From Spongilla lacustris (taxonomy: Eukaryota; Porifera; Demospongiae; Spongillida; Spongillidae), in contig OX442415.1 in the NCBI GenBank assembly GCA_949361645.1, positions 13,619,235 through 13,683,234 on the forward strand: DNA of 64,000 nt, given 5' to 3'. Numbering within the stretch: position 1 is the stretch's first letter; each line of letters starts with the position of its first letter. The translations under genes and the position numbers were made by a program. Below, piece after piece: positions 21,445 through 34,510 of the stretch. The notes under the pieces are model-generated. The model worked only from the letters and a program-made list of their open reading frames with translations. It did no database searches and was not told the origin of the DNA.

Positions 21445-22877
21445 AGAGACGGCTGTGGACTCCGGAGAAAAGTACTATCTGGACTACATTGGGGAAGTCA
21501 AAGGAGATACCACACGGCTGTGGATTGAAGTGGAGCTGAACGGAATACCACTAAAGATGGTACTTGATACTGGAGCCAGTATCAGTCTGGTGAGCAAGAG
21601 GATGTGGCAAGACAAACTAGGAGCTCCTCCTTTGAACCAAAGGAAGTTAGTTTTGCGAACCTATTCCGGGCAAAGGCTTCATGTGTTCGGAGAGGCTACT
21701 GTTCAAGTGAAGACTCACTCACAGCTCAAGCAACTACCATTGGTATTTGGAAGAAATTGGCTTGTTCATGTCGAACTAGCCTGGGACGTATTGAAATGTA
21801 CATATTTACATGAGCGTACATGTACAATGCATGCCATTGTTGCTTCTTGTCCGCAGGGGCAAAGGTCGCAGACTGCATGGCGCCGCAGGAAACCCACCAA
21901 ACCCACCTGCATTGTTGAAAAGAAGTGAGATCATTTTCAAACAGGAGTTAGGGAAAATGAAAGATATCAAGGCCAAGGTAAGAGTCAGGGAAGACGCAAA
22001 GGCGAAGTTTTTCAAACCAAGACCAGTACCGTATACCCTAAAAGAACGAATAGAATTGGAGCTGGAGCGATTGACTTCTATTGGTGTAATAGAACCTATT
22101 ACGCACTCCGAATGGGCAGCTTCTATAGTTCCTGTGATCAAGAGCAGCGGGGATGTCAGAATATGTGGAGATTTTTAAGTGACGGTTAACCAGTGCTTGG
22201 ACATAGAACAGTATCCCCTTCCAAAAATTGAAGATTTATATGCAAAGTTGCAAGGAGGTCAGAAATTCACCACGTTAGATATATGGCAGAAGCATTTTTG
22301 CAGATCGAGCTTGACGAAGAGTCGCTACAATATATGGTGGTGAACACACATAATTAAAGGTTTATTCCGGTATAAGCGACTTCCTTTTGGTGTGAGTTCG
22401 GCTTCGGCAATATTCCAGAGAGCGATGGATACCATTCTGCGAGGGCTTTCGGGGGTTGTGTATTACCAGGATGACGTATTGGTGACAGGGTTAAACACGG
22501 AGGAGCATATACAAATTTGGAACATGTTTTTGACAGGATGAAGGCTTTTGGATTGCGGTTGCGCTTGGCCAAGTGCAAGACAGTAGAATATCTGGGCCAC
22601 GTGATTTCAAGTCAGGGGATACATACTAGTCCAAAGAAAGTAGAAGTGATAAAAATGGCTTCCACTGCAAGAAACATTACAGAGCTGCAATCATTCCTGG
22701 GGATTGTTAACTATTATGGGAAGTTTATTGCAGGGCTCGCGAATATATGTGCACCATTGAATGAGCTGCTACGGAAGGCCGCCACTATTTGGAGATGGAC
22801 TAAAGAATGTAAGGACAGCTTCAACAAACTAAAACAAGAATTATCATCGGCGGGGTTGCTGTGTCATTACAATCCTT
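21445..22877 (+). pseudogene. Ty3/gypsy protease and reverse transcriptase, interrupted copy
   Basis: The protease reads open with the intact catalytic motif MVLDTGASISLVSKRMW (Asp codon at 21565-21567), ending LPLVFGRNWL. The RT begins at about 21910 and contains YTLKERIELELERLTSIGVI, VPVIKSSGDVRICGDF (TAA at 22177 in place of the usual Lys codon), LPFGVSSASAIFQRAMD, and the active site VVYYQDDVLVTG at about 22453-22489. Then frameshifts, thumb FLGIVNYYGKFIAGLANICA, and the start of RNase H. The frame is cut at 22877 by the CACTG element and resumes at 24424. Gag and integrase are missing. Fewer breaks than the copy at 6.1 kb. Confidence 0.85.
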
Positions 22878-24423
22878 CACTGTGCAAAAAGTTTGTTATG
22901 CGATAGTGTATATTTATGCGTATATTTGAGGAATGCGCAAAATATAACCTGTGTAGTATATTTAAAGTGTACGACCGCGTATATTTGAGAATACGCAAGT
23001 GTCAAATACGTCACCGTTTATATAAGCACACCTTCAAAATATACGATAGTGTATTCTTAAGAGTATATTTGAATATACTGTAGTGAGTTATACTACTGCG
23101 TATATTTCATGCCATAAAATCCCACTGTTTACATAAGTATACCACAGAATTAATTCATGAGTGGTCAGACCCGTACCCGGACCCACGTGAGGTAGAAGCA
23201 TCGAAGTCTGCTACTTTGCTTCTATTAATGCTGCTGGACGTCAAAGGTTAGCTATATACATGTATGTCTGCTTGGTGTACCCGTATATACGGCGGTAAAT
23301 TTTGTGAGCGGTAGGCCGGGCCCATGGTGCATGGCTATGGCCTATGCTAACTCGCCAGTTGAGTTTGGTCATGATCACATCGGATCCCAGTAAATGCTAA
23401 AATGGAAGCAGTAGAATGCCTACACAGTAGACCTCTATTGGACCCCTGTACAAATGTTTGTGTAGTACGATACAAAAGTGCTCCAATTAAAAATGTGGTT
23501 AACTAACCGTGCATGTGATTTGTAGATTTTAGGCGGACTATTTCATGGTCGTGTTGCTTTTGGTATGAACAGACAGAAGGACTGTAAGAATCGCGCTGAG
23601 ATCAGGGTTTTGATCGTTAAATGGCAATAGTTCGTCTTTCCAGAGTGTACAAGTTACCGTGTTGCAGTTGCTAAAGAATGAATTCACCTTTCTCTATTTG
23701 CATTAGGTTGGCAAGTGTCCTAAGTGTTCCCGTTCGGTTTAACAACCGAAATTATAGAACAACAGGCACAATGGAGCGCGATATAAAAAGGTATAGGCCT
23801 ATTCATTTGTTGTGTTTGCTAAGGTTTTTTTCTTAACTTGCAGACTCCGACCGGACGGTACGGTAAGTGTTTAACCCGCACTGTTCCATTGTTTTAAGTC
23901 AAACATCGGAGATAGGAGACAAGAAAGGTAAGCATATCACTTACCCGATAATGTATCTGTTGCTTTATACTGTATATAGAATCATGTATAAACAGAACGA
24001 GGATATGATATGTGGTGAGTGAAATATTTTTTTTTACGATATGAATCTATTGTTCGTATTCTGTACAGGTGCCTTGGATCGAATATATGCAGATTGCCGC
24101 CTCGGACTGTTAGTTTGTTGTTTTGTTGTACATGTGCAAAATGATTAAAATTTTAAATTGACTAAACTGGATCGGGAACGAGGGGTGGGAATGGTAGGAG
24201 GATAATATACGGAATATGAAGCACTTAGTATACGGTGACCGGACAACGTAGCCACAAAGTGAATTCAACGGTTTGCTAAGCAACCACAAATGTCGCGTGA
24301 TCGGTTATATTTGAATATACGCACCTGCGTATATGGTTCTATACGCTGGTGTGTATATTTAAGGTGTATATTCAAATATACGCTATAGAATACGCTATCG
24401 TATAACAAAGTTTTTGCACAGTG
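22878..24423. mobile_element. CACTG-ended non-autonomous DNA transposon (CACTA/CMC-like)
   Basis: The ends are about 52-bp imperfect inverted repeats beginning CACTGTGCAAAAA. The target duplication is CTT (22875-22877 and 24424-24426). Removing the element and one CTT brings the two halves of the host gypsy RNase H into one reading frame, which fixes the boundaries independently. Subterminal motifs such as GTATATTTGAATATAC recur near both ends, as in CACTA elements. There is no ORF of useful length in 1.5 kb, so it would need a transposase supplied in trans. Confidence 0.85.
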
Positions 24424-24800
24424 CTTCAGAACAAATCAGTCTTGCTTGCGGTGCTTCGGCGCAAGGATTGGGAGCTGTATTATCTCACCACTTCACAGAC
24501 GGGTCAGAGAGGCCAATAAGTTTTGCATCACGTACCCTGTCGAAGGCTGAACAAAATTATTCTCAGATCGAAAAGGAGGTCCTCAGCATTATTTTGGGCT
24601 GAAGAAGTTCCATCAATACCTTTTCGGTCGCAAATTTACATTGATCACCGATCATCAGCCACTAGTGAAAATCTTCGGACCAAAAACATGTATATCTTCT
24701 GTGATTGCGGGACGTTTACAAAGGCTATGCATCATTACAAGCTAGCAGTATATCGATATCTCATTATCTCATATGTATTCCGGTGTTATCATCTATCTTT
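24424..24800 (+). pseudogene. Ty3/gypsy RNase H, downstream half
   Basis: Continues the fragment 21445-22877. It shows ISLACGASAQGLGAVLSHHF, then GSERPISFASRTLSKAEQNY and IEKEVLSIILG. A TGA at about 24600 and a frameshift follow; FTLITDHQPLVK-like sequence (about 24640-24665) is in the next frame. Recognisable sequence ends at about 24790. The usual catalytic Asp in LACDAS is Gly here. Confidence 0.8.
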
Positions 24801-24834
24801 TTAACAGTGGTGACAGTGGGAGAAAAAAAAGGTT

Positions 24835-25140
24835 CCCAGGAAAAGGGGGGGGGGGGGGGGGGGGGGGTTATCAGGAATATGACCCAGGGGAGATCATTTA
24901 AATACCTGTCCCAGAGGGCTAGAAGTTATAACAGAAGCATGCCCAGGTGAGATGGAATAAAACACAAGCTTGTCCAGGATGCAGGGGGGGGGAAAAAATA
25001 GAAGCTTGTATAGGAGGGCATTATAAGTCCAGTCCCGGATGGGGGTGGTGGTGGGTGGGGTGGAGACAGAATAAATATGCTTGCCTGGGGGGGGGGGGGG
25101 GGGGGGTATGTTTGGAATCATTGTCATTCATATAGGGGGT
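24835..25140. repeat. G-run-rich degenerate tandem repeat
   Basis: Irregular units about 50-60 bp long with AAGCTTGTCCAGG / AAGCATGCCCAGG / ATGCTTGCCTGGG cores and long G runs (about 24843-24867 and 25087-25106). Confidence 0.5.
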
Positions 25141-26734
<1,594 letters not shown>

Positions 26735-26883
26735 CAGTAGTGTAATGTCATTATTACATTAATAATGACCAATGTATTTATTATATTTATTTAGTATTGT
26801 TAGTGGTGTTAAGTGTAGCAATAGCCAACACAAATATGCCAATATACAAAATACAGCGTTGCAGATAACTACAGCTTGGCACT

Positions 26884-27440
26884 ATAACTACAAACCGTAT
26901 CTTAGTACATTACTACTACCACAATTTGAAACAAAAACACTGTGACCTTTGGTATCTAGTGCAACCCCAAAGGGATTATTGAGGTTCCCCACTGTGTAAA
27001 TCTTTTGTCCTTGGGGATCAACAATTTCCACCCCACTCTCCAATAAAATGAATCCATCTTCATCAATCGCTATTCCTATTGGATACTTCACATCTCCCTG
27101 CATTTTAACAAATGTTCCCTCTGCTGAGAAGACCATGATAAAATTTGAAGCATATGCTGCAATGTGAATGTTCCCATTGGAAGGAATCTAAGGCTAACCA
27201 ATGAGTAAAATGTCATCTTCTCGGTTACCATCAATGGTAAATAACTTGGTTGAATACTTGGACTTTATTATTTTCACTATCAGAAACTATCATCCTATCC
27301 TTTGCATCAACAATGATATCCCATGGTCCATTGAACTGTCCTTGATCTGATCCCTTCCACCAAACTGATGAATGAATGTTCCTCCTGTTGTCAACTTCTG
27401 TATGCGATGATTGTGATAGTCAGCAACGTATATCACACCT
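26884..27440 (-). pseudogene. NHL-repeat (beta-propeller) fragment
   Basis: Minus-strand reading from 27440 gives GVIYVADYHNHRIQKLTTGG, a classic NHL repeat opening, then TFIHQFGG. After a frameshift near 27350 come FNGPWDIIVDAKDRMIVSDS and KVQVFNQ. A damaged stretch follows to about 27140, then GTFVKMQGDVKYPIGIAIDE and NPFGVALDTKGHSVFVSNCG. Two or three blades of a six-bladed propeller are visible. Such repeats occur in TRIM-type ubiquitin ligases and many sponge NHL proteins. No RING or B-box is seen, homology stops abruptly at 27440, and at least two frame breaks are present, so this is a pseudogene or a damaged exon. Confidence 0.7.
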
Positions 27441-28218
27441 GACTATGAGGTCCCGCGGTATTCTGAAGAAACAAGGATTCTAAATCCGGCGATTTAGAGC
27501 GTCGCGGGTGACTAACAATGTACGCAATGCATGTGAATGGACCGCGATATATAAAACTGTGACCGCTTGACTTCTTCATGCAGCTACTGTAAAAGTATTT
27601 AAGATAATGATGCCATAATTGCATAAAATACAACATAGGTACTCTTTATAAGGTTCACAGGGTCAAATACCCATTACATCTAAATTTAGGTATCTCATTA
27701 TATAATCTAGCTGCCAATACGGCAATAGCCTGTATAGCGAGCGATATCATAATATTCTTCCCTATTTATTCACATTCATCATTCTTCCAATGTGTAATAA
27801 TTACTTTAGGAACTTGAGACTTCTTTGATTGATTTACACATATATGTCCATTGTATAGCACATCCACATACCATAGGTGTTCAATATACAGACCATTAAT
27901 AACTGATCACGACTATAGCCATTGAGACATCAGGAGAGAGCTTGACCATCACCTTAGGCAGGCATCGGGAGAGTGCAATGCCTACTCTTACTTGCTACAA
28001 AGGCTATCAGTTGCAGTACAATGTGGAAATGCTGCTTCTATTATGGATTCTGTGAGCCAGCATGCAGTGGTAGACTTTTTACTGTATCTTTTTACTAGTA
28101 TTGTTACTTATTGTGCATTGTTTATGCTTACCTTTATTATTTTATTATTACAAATAGCTGACACGTTGGATAAAACGCTTTAATAATATTACATTAATTT
28201 TTTTTTCATTATGAGATA
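27441..28218. other. Unassigned DNA
   Basis: No gene seen. A palindromic GC island (GGTCCCGCGG ... CGTCGCGGGTGAC) lies at about 27450-27511. Confidence 0.35.
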
Positions 28219-28369
28219 CACTGTGTAAAAACGGCTGTTATACACAAGTGTATAACATCAATTAGTGGTGTATAACACTGCGTATTGAGATGTTTTACAC
28301 ACGTATACGCAATAACGTCTATGTACACACTTTTATACAGTAGTGTATAACAATACCTTTTTCATAGTG
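28219..28369. mobile_element. 151-bp MITE of the CACTG/CACTA group
   Basis: Left end CACTGTGTAAAAACGGCTGT, right end (complement) CACTATGAAAAAGGTATTGT; both then read TTATACAC. It is flanked by ATA on each side (28216-28218, 28370-28372), a 3-bp duplication as for the 22878-24423 element, whose end CACTGTGCAAAAAGTTTGTT is clearly related. The interior repeats GTGTATAACA/TGTTATACAC. Confidence 0.7.
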
Positions 28370-28370
28370 A

Positions 28371-28605
28371 TATTAGTGAACTCATTTGATAATTCCACTT
28401 CCTTTTCTGCCACACATTGCAACTTCTTTTCTATCTTCCTCCTTGAACTGTTCTCCTTCTTTAGAATCTTATCTTTAAGTTGCTGATCTTGCAATATAGA
28501 AATGTTGTGTTCATGTTGTTTACTAACTAACTTTACTCTCTGAGCTTGTCTGATGCATAATTTAACCAGGCTATATTTTCTTGCTTGTTCTAAGAGTGTG
28601 CACAC
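28371..28605 (-). CDS. Coiled-coil-like ORF cut by MITE
   Basis: A minus ORF reads KLVSKQHEHNISILQDQQLK and KILKKENSSRRKIEKKLQCV, then EKEVELSNEF: a Lys/Glu-rich heptad-like helix. It runs directly into the MITE at 28369. I cannot name the family; it could be part of a transposon protein or an exon of a host gene. No splice sites are confirmed and the first Met lies near 28605. Confidence 0.3.
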
Positions 28606-30019
28606 AACTACTGCATTGTTCCATTAATTTTACATCTTACGTTTCCATCATTTAACATTAGATGCTTTTCTATAAAGGTAATCAGCCAGGCTAAGGGTGC
28701 ATTGTGTTCAGCAAACATACTTGGTGAACAATGGATGGTGATAGATGAGCTATAGTACCTTCAAGGTAGCCATGCAACTGTGTCTATATTACACATATTA
28801 CACCTTTAAGTAGCTAGTGTACTACAATATCTATTATCTTATCTTATCATGTTCTGTCAGTAGTAGCATGCAGAATTTTGTACTTCAAGGTTCATGGAGA
28901 GCAGTAATTTTAAAACCTGCCATTTGATCCAAAGCTACTTCAATAACTGGGCATATGCTGGTTATGAGTAGATGTATTTCTCGATGTTACTGCATAGCTA
29001 GGATACACTAACATGAAAATATTGTCTTGAAAAATACGCTGTGTGGGCACCATCATATTTTTATCATTGAGCTGTTTTTAATGATATGGCGGTCCATGCT
29101 GTACAATACTTTCCATAACTAACGCGTGCCTTGATGAATTCGGTGCGTATTAAATAGAACTATCACACAACTCTTTGACACATAAACAAAATAGATTGTC
29201 TAAAGTATGCGTTGAAAATACAAAAAATAAGTTTAATTCCCAGGGCTCTAACACAGAAATACCAGATTAAGCATTATTATGTCAAGCTCTAAGCAATCCA
29301 ACAGTAAACACCTGTGCCGATAAATGGACCCTTGGGCACCATCCAAAGCTCATGAAATTTTATCCTGATATAGGCTAAGACCTAATAAACATGGGAAACG
29401 CTTCCTCAAGTGAGTGCTTTAAGAATCTAGGGAATGGCTAATCGTGACCGATTACTATGGAAATCAACGAGGCACACAAAATAACGCCGTATGCTGGCTT
29501 ACATTTAGATGCCAATAGTGTATCGGGCAACCCCTTTTGTTCTGTATTCTAGCAATAAAGTCCTATAGTAAATACCTTGCAAACAACTTTACATAGCGCG
29601 CGCCTTCTTAAGCACTCGTAGAGAAATCCTAAATACGGTCACAATTTTTGACGAGATTTAGATCACCGGTTTCCGCCTACGCAAACGCAATTTATTAAAG
29701 TACCTATACTAGTCGTAATGGATCACGTAAGAGATTTCCAATCCATGTCTATGGTGCGCCTGTGCATGCAAAGTGCATGGCTTGCGTGCGTGTAACTGTG
29801 CACGTGTGACGCTTTAATAATGAGAGGGACACCAAGCCGAATTGAAGTAGTACTAGTCTCGCAAGCCTGACGTACTTTGACCGTCGTGACCGTATTATGA
29901 CGTGTGGTGACACCGGCCAGTAATTGCGGTCCAGCAGAATTATTCATCCGCGTACTGCATACAACTGCAGATAAACCCACAGTTGTATTATTTGTCTAAA
30001 TAATCTATGGTTGTATCTA
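28606..30019. other. Unassigned DNA
   Basis: No gene. Near 29720-29760 (GGATCACGTAAGAGATTTCC) is a block that recurs at about 46701-46720 in the 2A-Death gene intron. Confidence 0.4.
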
Positions 30020-30498
30020 CAGTAGCGGCTCACTAATCAGACCACGCGGTAATAAGACCACTTAACCACCCGATTATAAGACCACTTCGCCAATCCGACC
30101 ACCGTCGAATAAGACCACTAGTGTATAAATATTGGAGGGGCGTTTTTGTGTACCTTTCTTTCTCTGAACAGGCGATCAATGAAGTGGTTTCCTAATACAG
30201 TTGGTACCCACCTTGCATTCGATTGCGGGGATAATCGACGATCCCGTACTAATGGAGTTAGCAATGTCTATGACACACACGAGCCAGCTCTAAGCTTGCT
30301 TTGCAATCCTTGGCATAATTGTTCATCCTTCCAGCTGTTATTTTGTTACGATTCGCTTGTTTATCTGCTACTGGTATCCTAATCAAAGCGCATTTCGAAA
30401 GGCGGGAAACTCGCCAGTAAGACCGAAACGGTCGTATTGGCGAGTTTTACCACAAGATCCGATTGTCCCCGGGTGGTCTTATTAGTGAGCCACTACTG
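30020..30498. mobile_element. pogo/Tigger-like MITE with TA duplication
   Basis: Ends CAGTAGCGGCTCACTAATCA and, as complement, CAGTAGTGGCTCACTAATAA; TA lies on both outer sides (30018-30019, 30499-30500). The left subterminal region repeats ATAAGACCAC about five times in 120 bp, suggesting transposase binding sites. The interior has no transposase. pogo-type transposase remains are at 5550-6080, but a link between the two is inferred only. Confidence 0.75.
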
Positions 30499-30736
30499 TA
30501 TTAGCCCTCCCCGGTGCCAAAAGCAACGCATACGCCCCCAATTGCACGTAAACTATTTATAACCGTAACAGCGGTTAATTTCGTACAGTGCAGTTGTTCC
30601 AGTTTTTGTAAGCGGTACAGTTAGTTTCCAGAGTTGATTAGCTTGGCAGTTTTTTTAGATCAGAGTAGAGCAAGCACTTCACTGAAGAGGTTGTAGTTAG
30701 AACGATGACTACTGAAGAAGCTATGGGAGGACGCTG

Positions 30737-30955
30737 GTGACAAGTACGCAGACCTTAATGAACTGTTTTTTAGACTATGATCCGGACAGCTCAGAAATTG
30801 GCAGTGTAAACGAAGCATCAGAGGAGAACATGAAAGTGAGATATACATACCTTCTGTCCAAGGAATGTGACGTTATAACGATGCTTTTTGAGAATCAATT
30901 GCAAATTGAAGATATTAGTAAGACATTACACCAGGTCCTAAAAGAGGAGAGTTAG
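30737..30955 (+). CDS. Unknown acidic ORF, 72 residues
   Basis: The ORF contains FLDYDPDSSEIGSVNEASEE and a helix-like tail CDVITMLFENQLQIEDISKT ending at TAG 30953-30955. It is Glu/Asp-rich, with no recognised domain. It lies 240 bp right of the pogo-like MITE. Possibly an exon. Confidence 0.25.
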   Translation: MTSTQTLMNCFLDYDPDSSEIGSVNEASEENMKVRYTYLLSKECDVITMLFENQLQIEDISKTLHQVLKEES

Positions 30956-31215
30956 ATGATTCCAAGGCATGCTGTTAAACGCATTTCTGGACCCTGTCTT
31001 CTTGGCCTTTTTTTTAAGGCTGTAAATTGTGCATTGACAGATGCATGCATGGTAAAGAGAAACTCTCGGCGTACTATACGACAACGAAGAAATCAAAAAG
31101 GTACTCACATTCCAATAAGCTATCCCTCCAAGGTGTACAAGTACTGCATGCTTGATCTGTCACAGTCACACCAAAAACCATTGCAGCCTGCATGCATAGG
31201 CAAGGGTGTATACAC

Positions 31216-31244
<29 letters not shown>
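31216..31244. repeat. Poly-G tract
   Basis: About 28 consecutive G; one of several long G/C runs in the window. Confidence 0.95.
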
Positions 31245-31246
<2 letters not shown>

Positions 31247-31317
31247 TAGCATATACTTCACTCCAATGGCATGCAATAGAGAAGTAAAGGCTGACTTTTG
31301 CCGGACAAAAAAGTCCT

Positions 31318-32660
31318 CTAGCTCCACTGATGCATCTCAAAAGCAGCAGCTCTAGCGAATGGGGAAAAAACGGCGGTGCACCTAGAAGAGCTCCTTGCAT
31401 GCAAAATACTCCCGTTACACCACTCCCTCTCTTTTAATGTTGACCATAGCGGTCTGGTGGATTTCTCTGCCTTAATTGTAGGATATCTTTGTGCTTGCGC
31501 TGCCGCTGGTTCTTCTGCATGGTGCTCTCTCCTGAATAGGTGCAGCTGCTGGAATGTTCTCAGTATAGTGGGTTCATCATCGCCATCTAGTAGCTGTAGG
31601 CCTACATCACTTCTAACAGCTGGTCGAGTTTGTGCAAATTCATTTTCCACCGTCTTCCTCCCGCTCTTTGGTCCACGGAGTACAATATCCACAGGTGGAT
31701 CCAGTCCTTTTTCTGCAGAACAAAGCTTTAATCTGTCAAAATGCACAGTTTGGTGTGTACCATGCACCATTTGGGCTCCTGATTTTATACGTTGCTTCGC
31801 CAATCCTATCCACTATTTTGTATGGGCCTATCAATGGGTGGCGCAACTTACGAGACTGACCCTTAGGAACAGCGGGCGTAAACAACCATACTAAATCGCC
31901 ATTAGCTAGTGGTTTCCCATGCACCCTTTTATCGTAAATAGCCTTTTGTCTGCAATGTCCACTCTGGCAATTTTGTCTCACTGTAGCATATGCCTCCCAC
32001 AAGCTCTCTTTCATCTGCTGAACATACTCTGGTACAGACATATGCGGGGATTGAGCCAAGGGGTACATTAAGTCAACTGGTAAGGTGGCTGGCGTCCAAA
32101 CATTAAGAAAAATGGACTGTACCCTGTGGTAGATTGTCGACTAGAGTCGTACGCAAAACAAACCTTACGGATATGTATCTCCCAGTTCGAAGAATGATAG
32201 CCAACTGTGGTAGATAGCATGCTGAGAAGCGTTCGATTAAAACGCTCTACCATCCCATTGCACTCTGCAATAAATTGCAAACTTCTTTGACCAGTTCTGA
32301 CTCGAATTGGCGGCCTTGATCCGAGTGTAGTTGCTCCGGGGGTGAAAATCTACAGAACATGTCATCCACCAACTTACCTGCTAGTTGCTACAGTCAGTGC
32401 TTCCTGATTTGGGATGCCATTTGTAAAGTAGTCTGCAGTGACTAGAACATACTTATTACCGTCCTGAGTTTCCGGAAGTGGGCCCATGATATCAACACAC
32501 ACAATTTGCATGGGGTACCCAGTCACTATGGTTTGCAACCCAGCTCGGGACTTTGGGGTGGGGGATTTTCTCGTAGCACAGCTAACGCAACTTTTACACC
32601 AACTTCTTATTGCCCCCGTGCAACCAGGCCATTAGAACCGCTCTCTAAGTAGCCCCAACA
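31318..32660 (-). pseudogene. Ty3/gypsy integrase, multiply broken
   Basis: Reading leftwards from about 32640: zinc-finger end SCVSCATRKSP, then the first catalytic Asp in QIVCVDIMGPLPET and YVLVTADYF (about 32440-32520). After breaks near 32360-32440 comes the second Asp in LHSDQGRQFESEL (about 32295-32335), then NGMVERFNRTLLSMLSTT with the third acidic residue. The C-terminal part has YSPFFLMFGRQPPYQL, a frameshift at about 32068, and the chromodomain-proximal segment DLVWLFTPAVPKGQSRKLRH, then YKIVDRIGEATYKI. A second frameshift lies near 31740. The remainder to 31318 is low-complexity tail. Dead copy; no LTRs identified. Confidence 0.85.
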
Positions 32661-32923
32661 TCTTTTCTTCCCCTAGAAACTGCCCCCTCATGCAGATCCT
32701 TCAACACCATACTATGAAGTATAGTGGGCAAAACCAACTGTTCCTTTCCATTCCCATCCAATGCTTTCCTATAAAGCACTCCCTTCCGCATACACAATGA
32801 ACTCCAATGTTGCATTAAAAGCCTACTCCCCCTATCCCAGGAGCTGGTTGTAATGCTACATGTATATAAGTGTTAAACTTAGACCGGCATCATTATTATT
32901 CTAGTTGGCACATCTATCTTTTT

Positions 32924-33982
32924 CTGTAAGAGCTGTGTGCATAAATGAGGCCTATGGTCTTACTGCTGTAAGAGCTGTGTGCATAGATGAAGCCTTTGGT
33001 CTTACTGCTGTAAGAGCTGCATGTGCATAGGTGAGGCCTTTGGTCTTACTGCTGTAAGAGCTGTGTGCATAGATAAGGCCTTTGGTCTTACTGCTGTAAG
33101 AGCTGTGTGCATAGATGAGGCCTTTGGTCTTACTGCTGTAAGAGCTGTGCATGTGCATATAGATGAGGCCTTTGGTCTTACTGCTGTAAGAGCTGTGTAC
33201 TTAGATGAGGCCTTTGGTCTTACTGCTGTAAGAGCTGTGTGCATAGATGAGGCCTTTGGTCTTACTGCCGTAAGAGCTGTGCATAGATGAAGCCTTTGGT
33301 TTTACTGCTGTAAGAGCTGTGTGCATAGATGAGGCCTTTGCGTGGTCATACTGCTGTAAGAGCTGTGTGCATAGATGAGGCCTTTGGTCTTACTGCTGTA
33401 AGAGCTGTGTGTGCATAGATGAAGCCTTTGGTCTTACTGCTGTATAAGCTGTGTGCATAGATGTGGTCTTTGGTCTTACTGTCTTACTGCTGTAAGAGCT
33501 GTGTGCATAGATGTGGTCATTGGTCTTACTGCTGTAAGAGCTGTGTGCATAGATGAAGCCTTTGGTCTTACTGCTGTAAGAGCTGTGTGCATAGATGAGG
33601 CCTTTGGTCTTACTGCTGTAAGAGCTGTGTGCATAGATGAGGCCTTTGGTCTTACTGCTGTAAGAGCTGTTAGCATAGATGAAGCCTTTGGCCTTACTGC
33701 TGTAAGAGCTGCATGTGCATAGGTGAGGCCTTTGGTCTTACTGCTGTTAGAGCTGTTTGCATAGATGAGGCCTATGGTCTTACTGCTGTAAGAGCTGTGT
33801 GCATAGATGAAGCCTTTGGTCTTACTGCTGTAAGAGCTGTGTGCATAGATGAGGCCTTTGGTCTTACTGCTGTAAGAGCTGTGTGCATAGATGAGGCCTT
33901 TGGTCTTACTGCTGTAAGAGCTGTGTGCATAGATGAGGCCTTTGGTCTTACTGCTGTAAGAACGGTATGCATAGATGCGGGT
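32924..33982. repeat. 42-bp minisatellite, about 25 units
   Basis: The unit is GCTGTGTGCATAGATGAGGC followed by CTTTGGTCTTACTGCTGTAAGA. The period is 42 = 14 codons, so it stays open in several frames on both strands (AVCIDEAFGLTAVR on plus). Each unit contains the small hairpin CTTAC-TGCT-GTAAG. Some units have 1-9 bp insertions that break frames, and no start or splice context supports translation. A degraded solo unit lies at about 38667-38716. Confidence 0.95.
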
Positions 33983-34510
33983 AAGAGTTATTTGCATATA
34001 GTGCATGTGTATCATCATGTATGTACGGTATGTCATCGACTATCAGAACATTTGTTAATATCTTTTACATCTGTATTTTGCATCATTTGCTAGATCTGAA
34101 AAATCTTCCCATGGGTATTCTCAATAAACTGAACCAATATATGTACGCTTTATCTATCCCAGCTACAGGTAAGCTACAAATCCTGGTATATACATGCAGG
34201 CTTGCACCCGCCTTCATCCAGGGCTAATAGCCCAGTTTATGGGCAGCAAGTTGTAATATAGTGAAGGCACTTCTAAATGTTCAGATGAAAATGCAACTCG
34301 ACTAATGCATGCATGATTCAATTTTTATCAATGCCATTTTACTTTTCAAATTAATATACTGTAGTGCTATATACAGGGTGTTTCACAATCAAGGATTTGG
34401 TTATGAGAGATGATCAAGCAGTTAATTAACTGGTGATTGTTGTTAAAATTTCTAACAGCAAATGAAGACATGCTGGTGAAATAAAATTAATATAATCTCC
34501 AGTCCATCAA

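Noticed and set aside
31376..31894. Plus-strand ORF of 172 codons
   Set aside because: Antisense shadow of the minus-strand gypsy integrase fragment.
32924..33982. Possible CRISPR array
   Set aside because: The units are contiguous 42-bp tandem repeats without unique spacers and the genome is eukaryotic.
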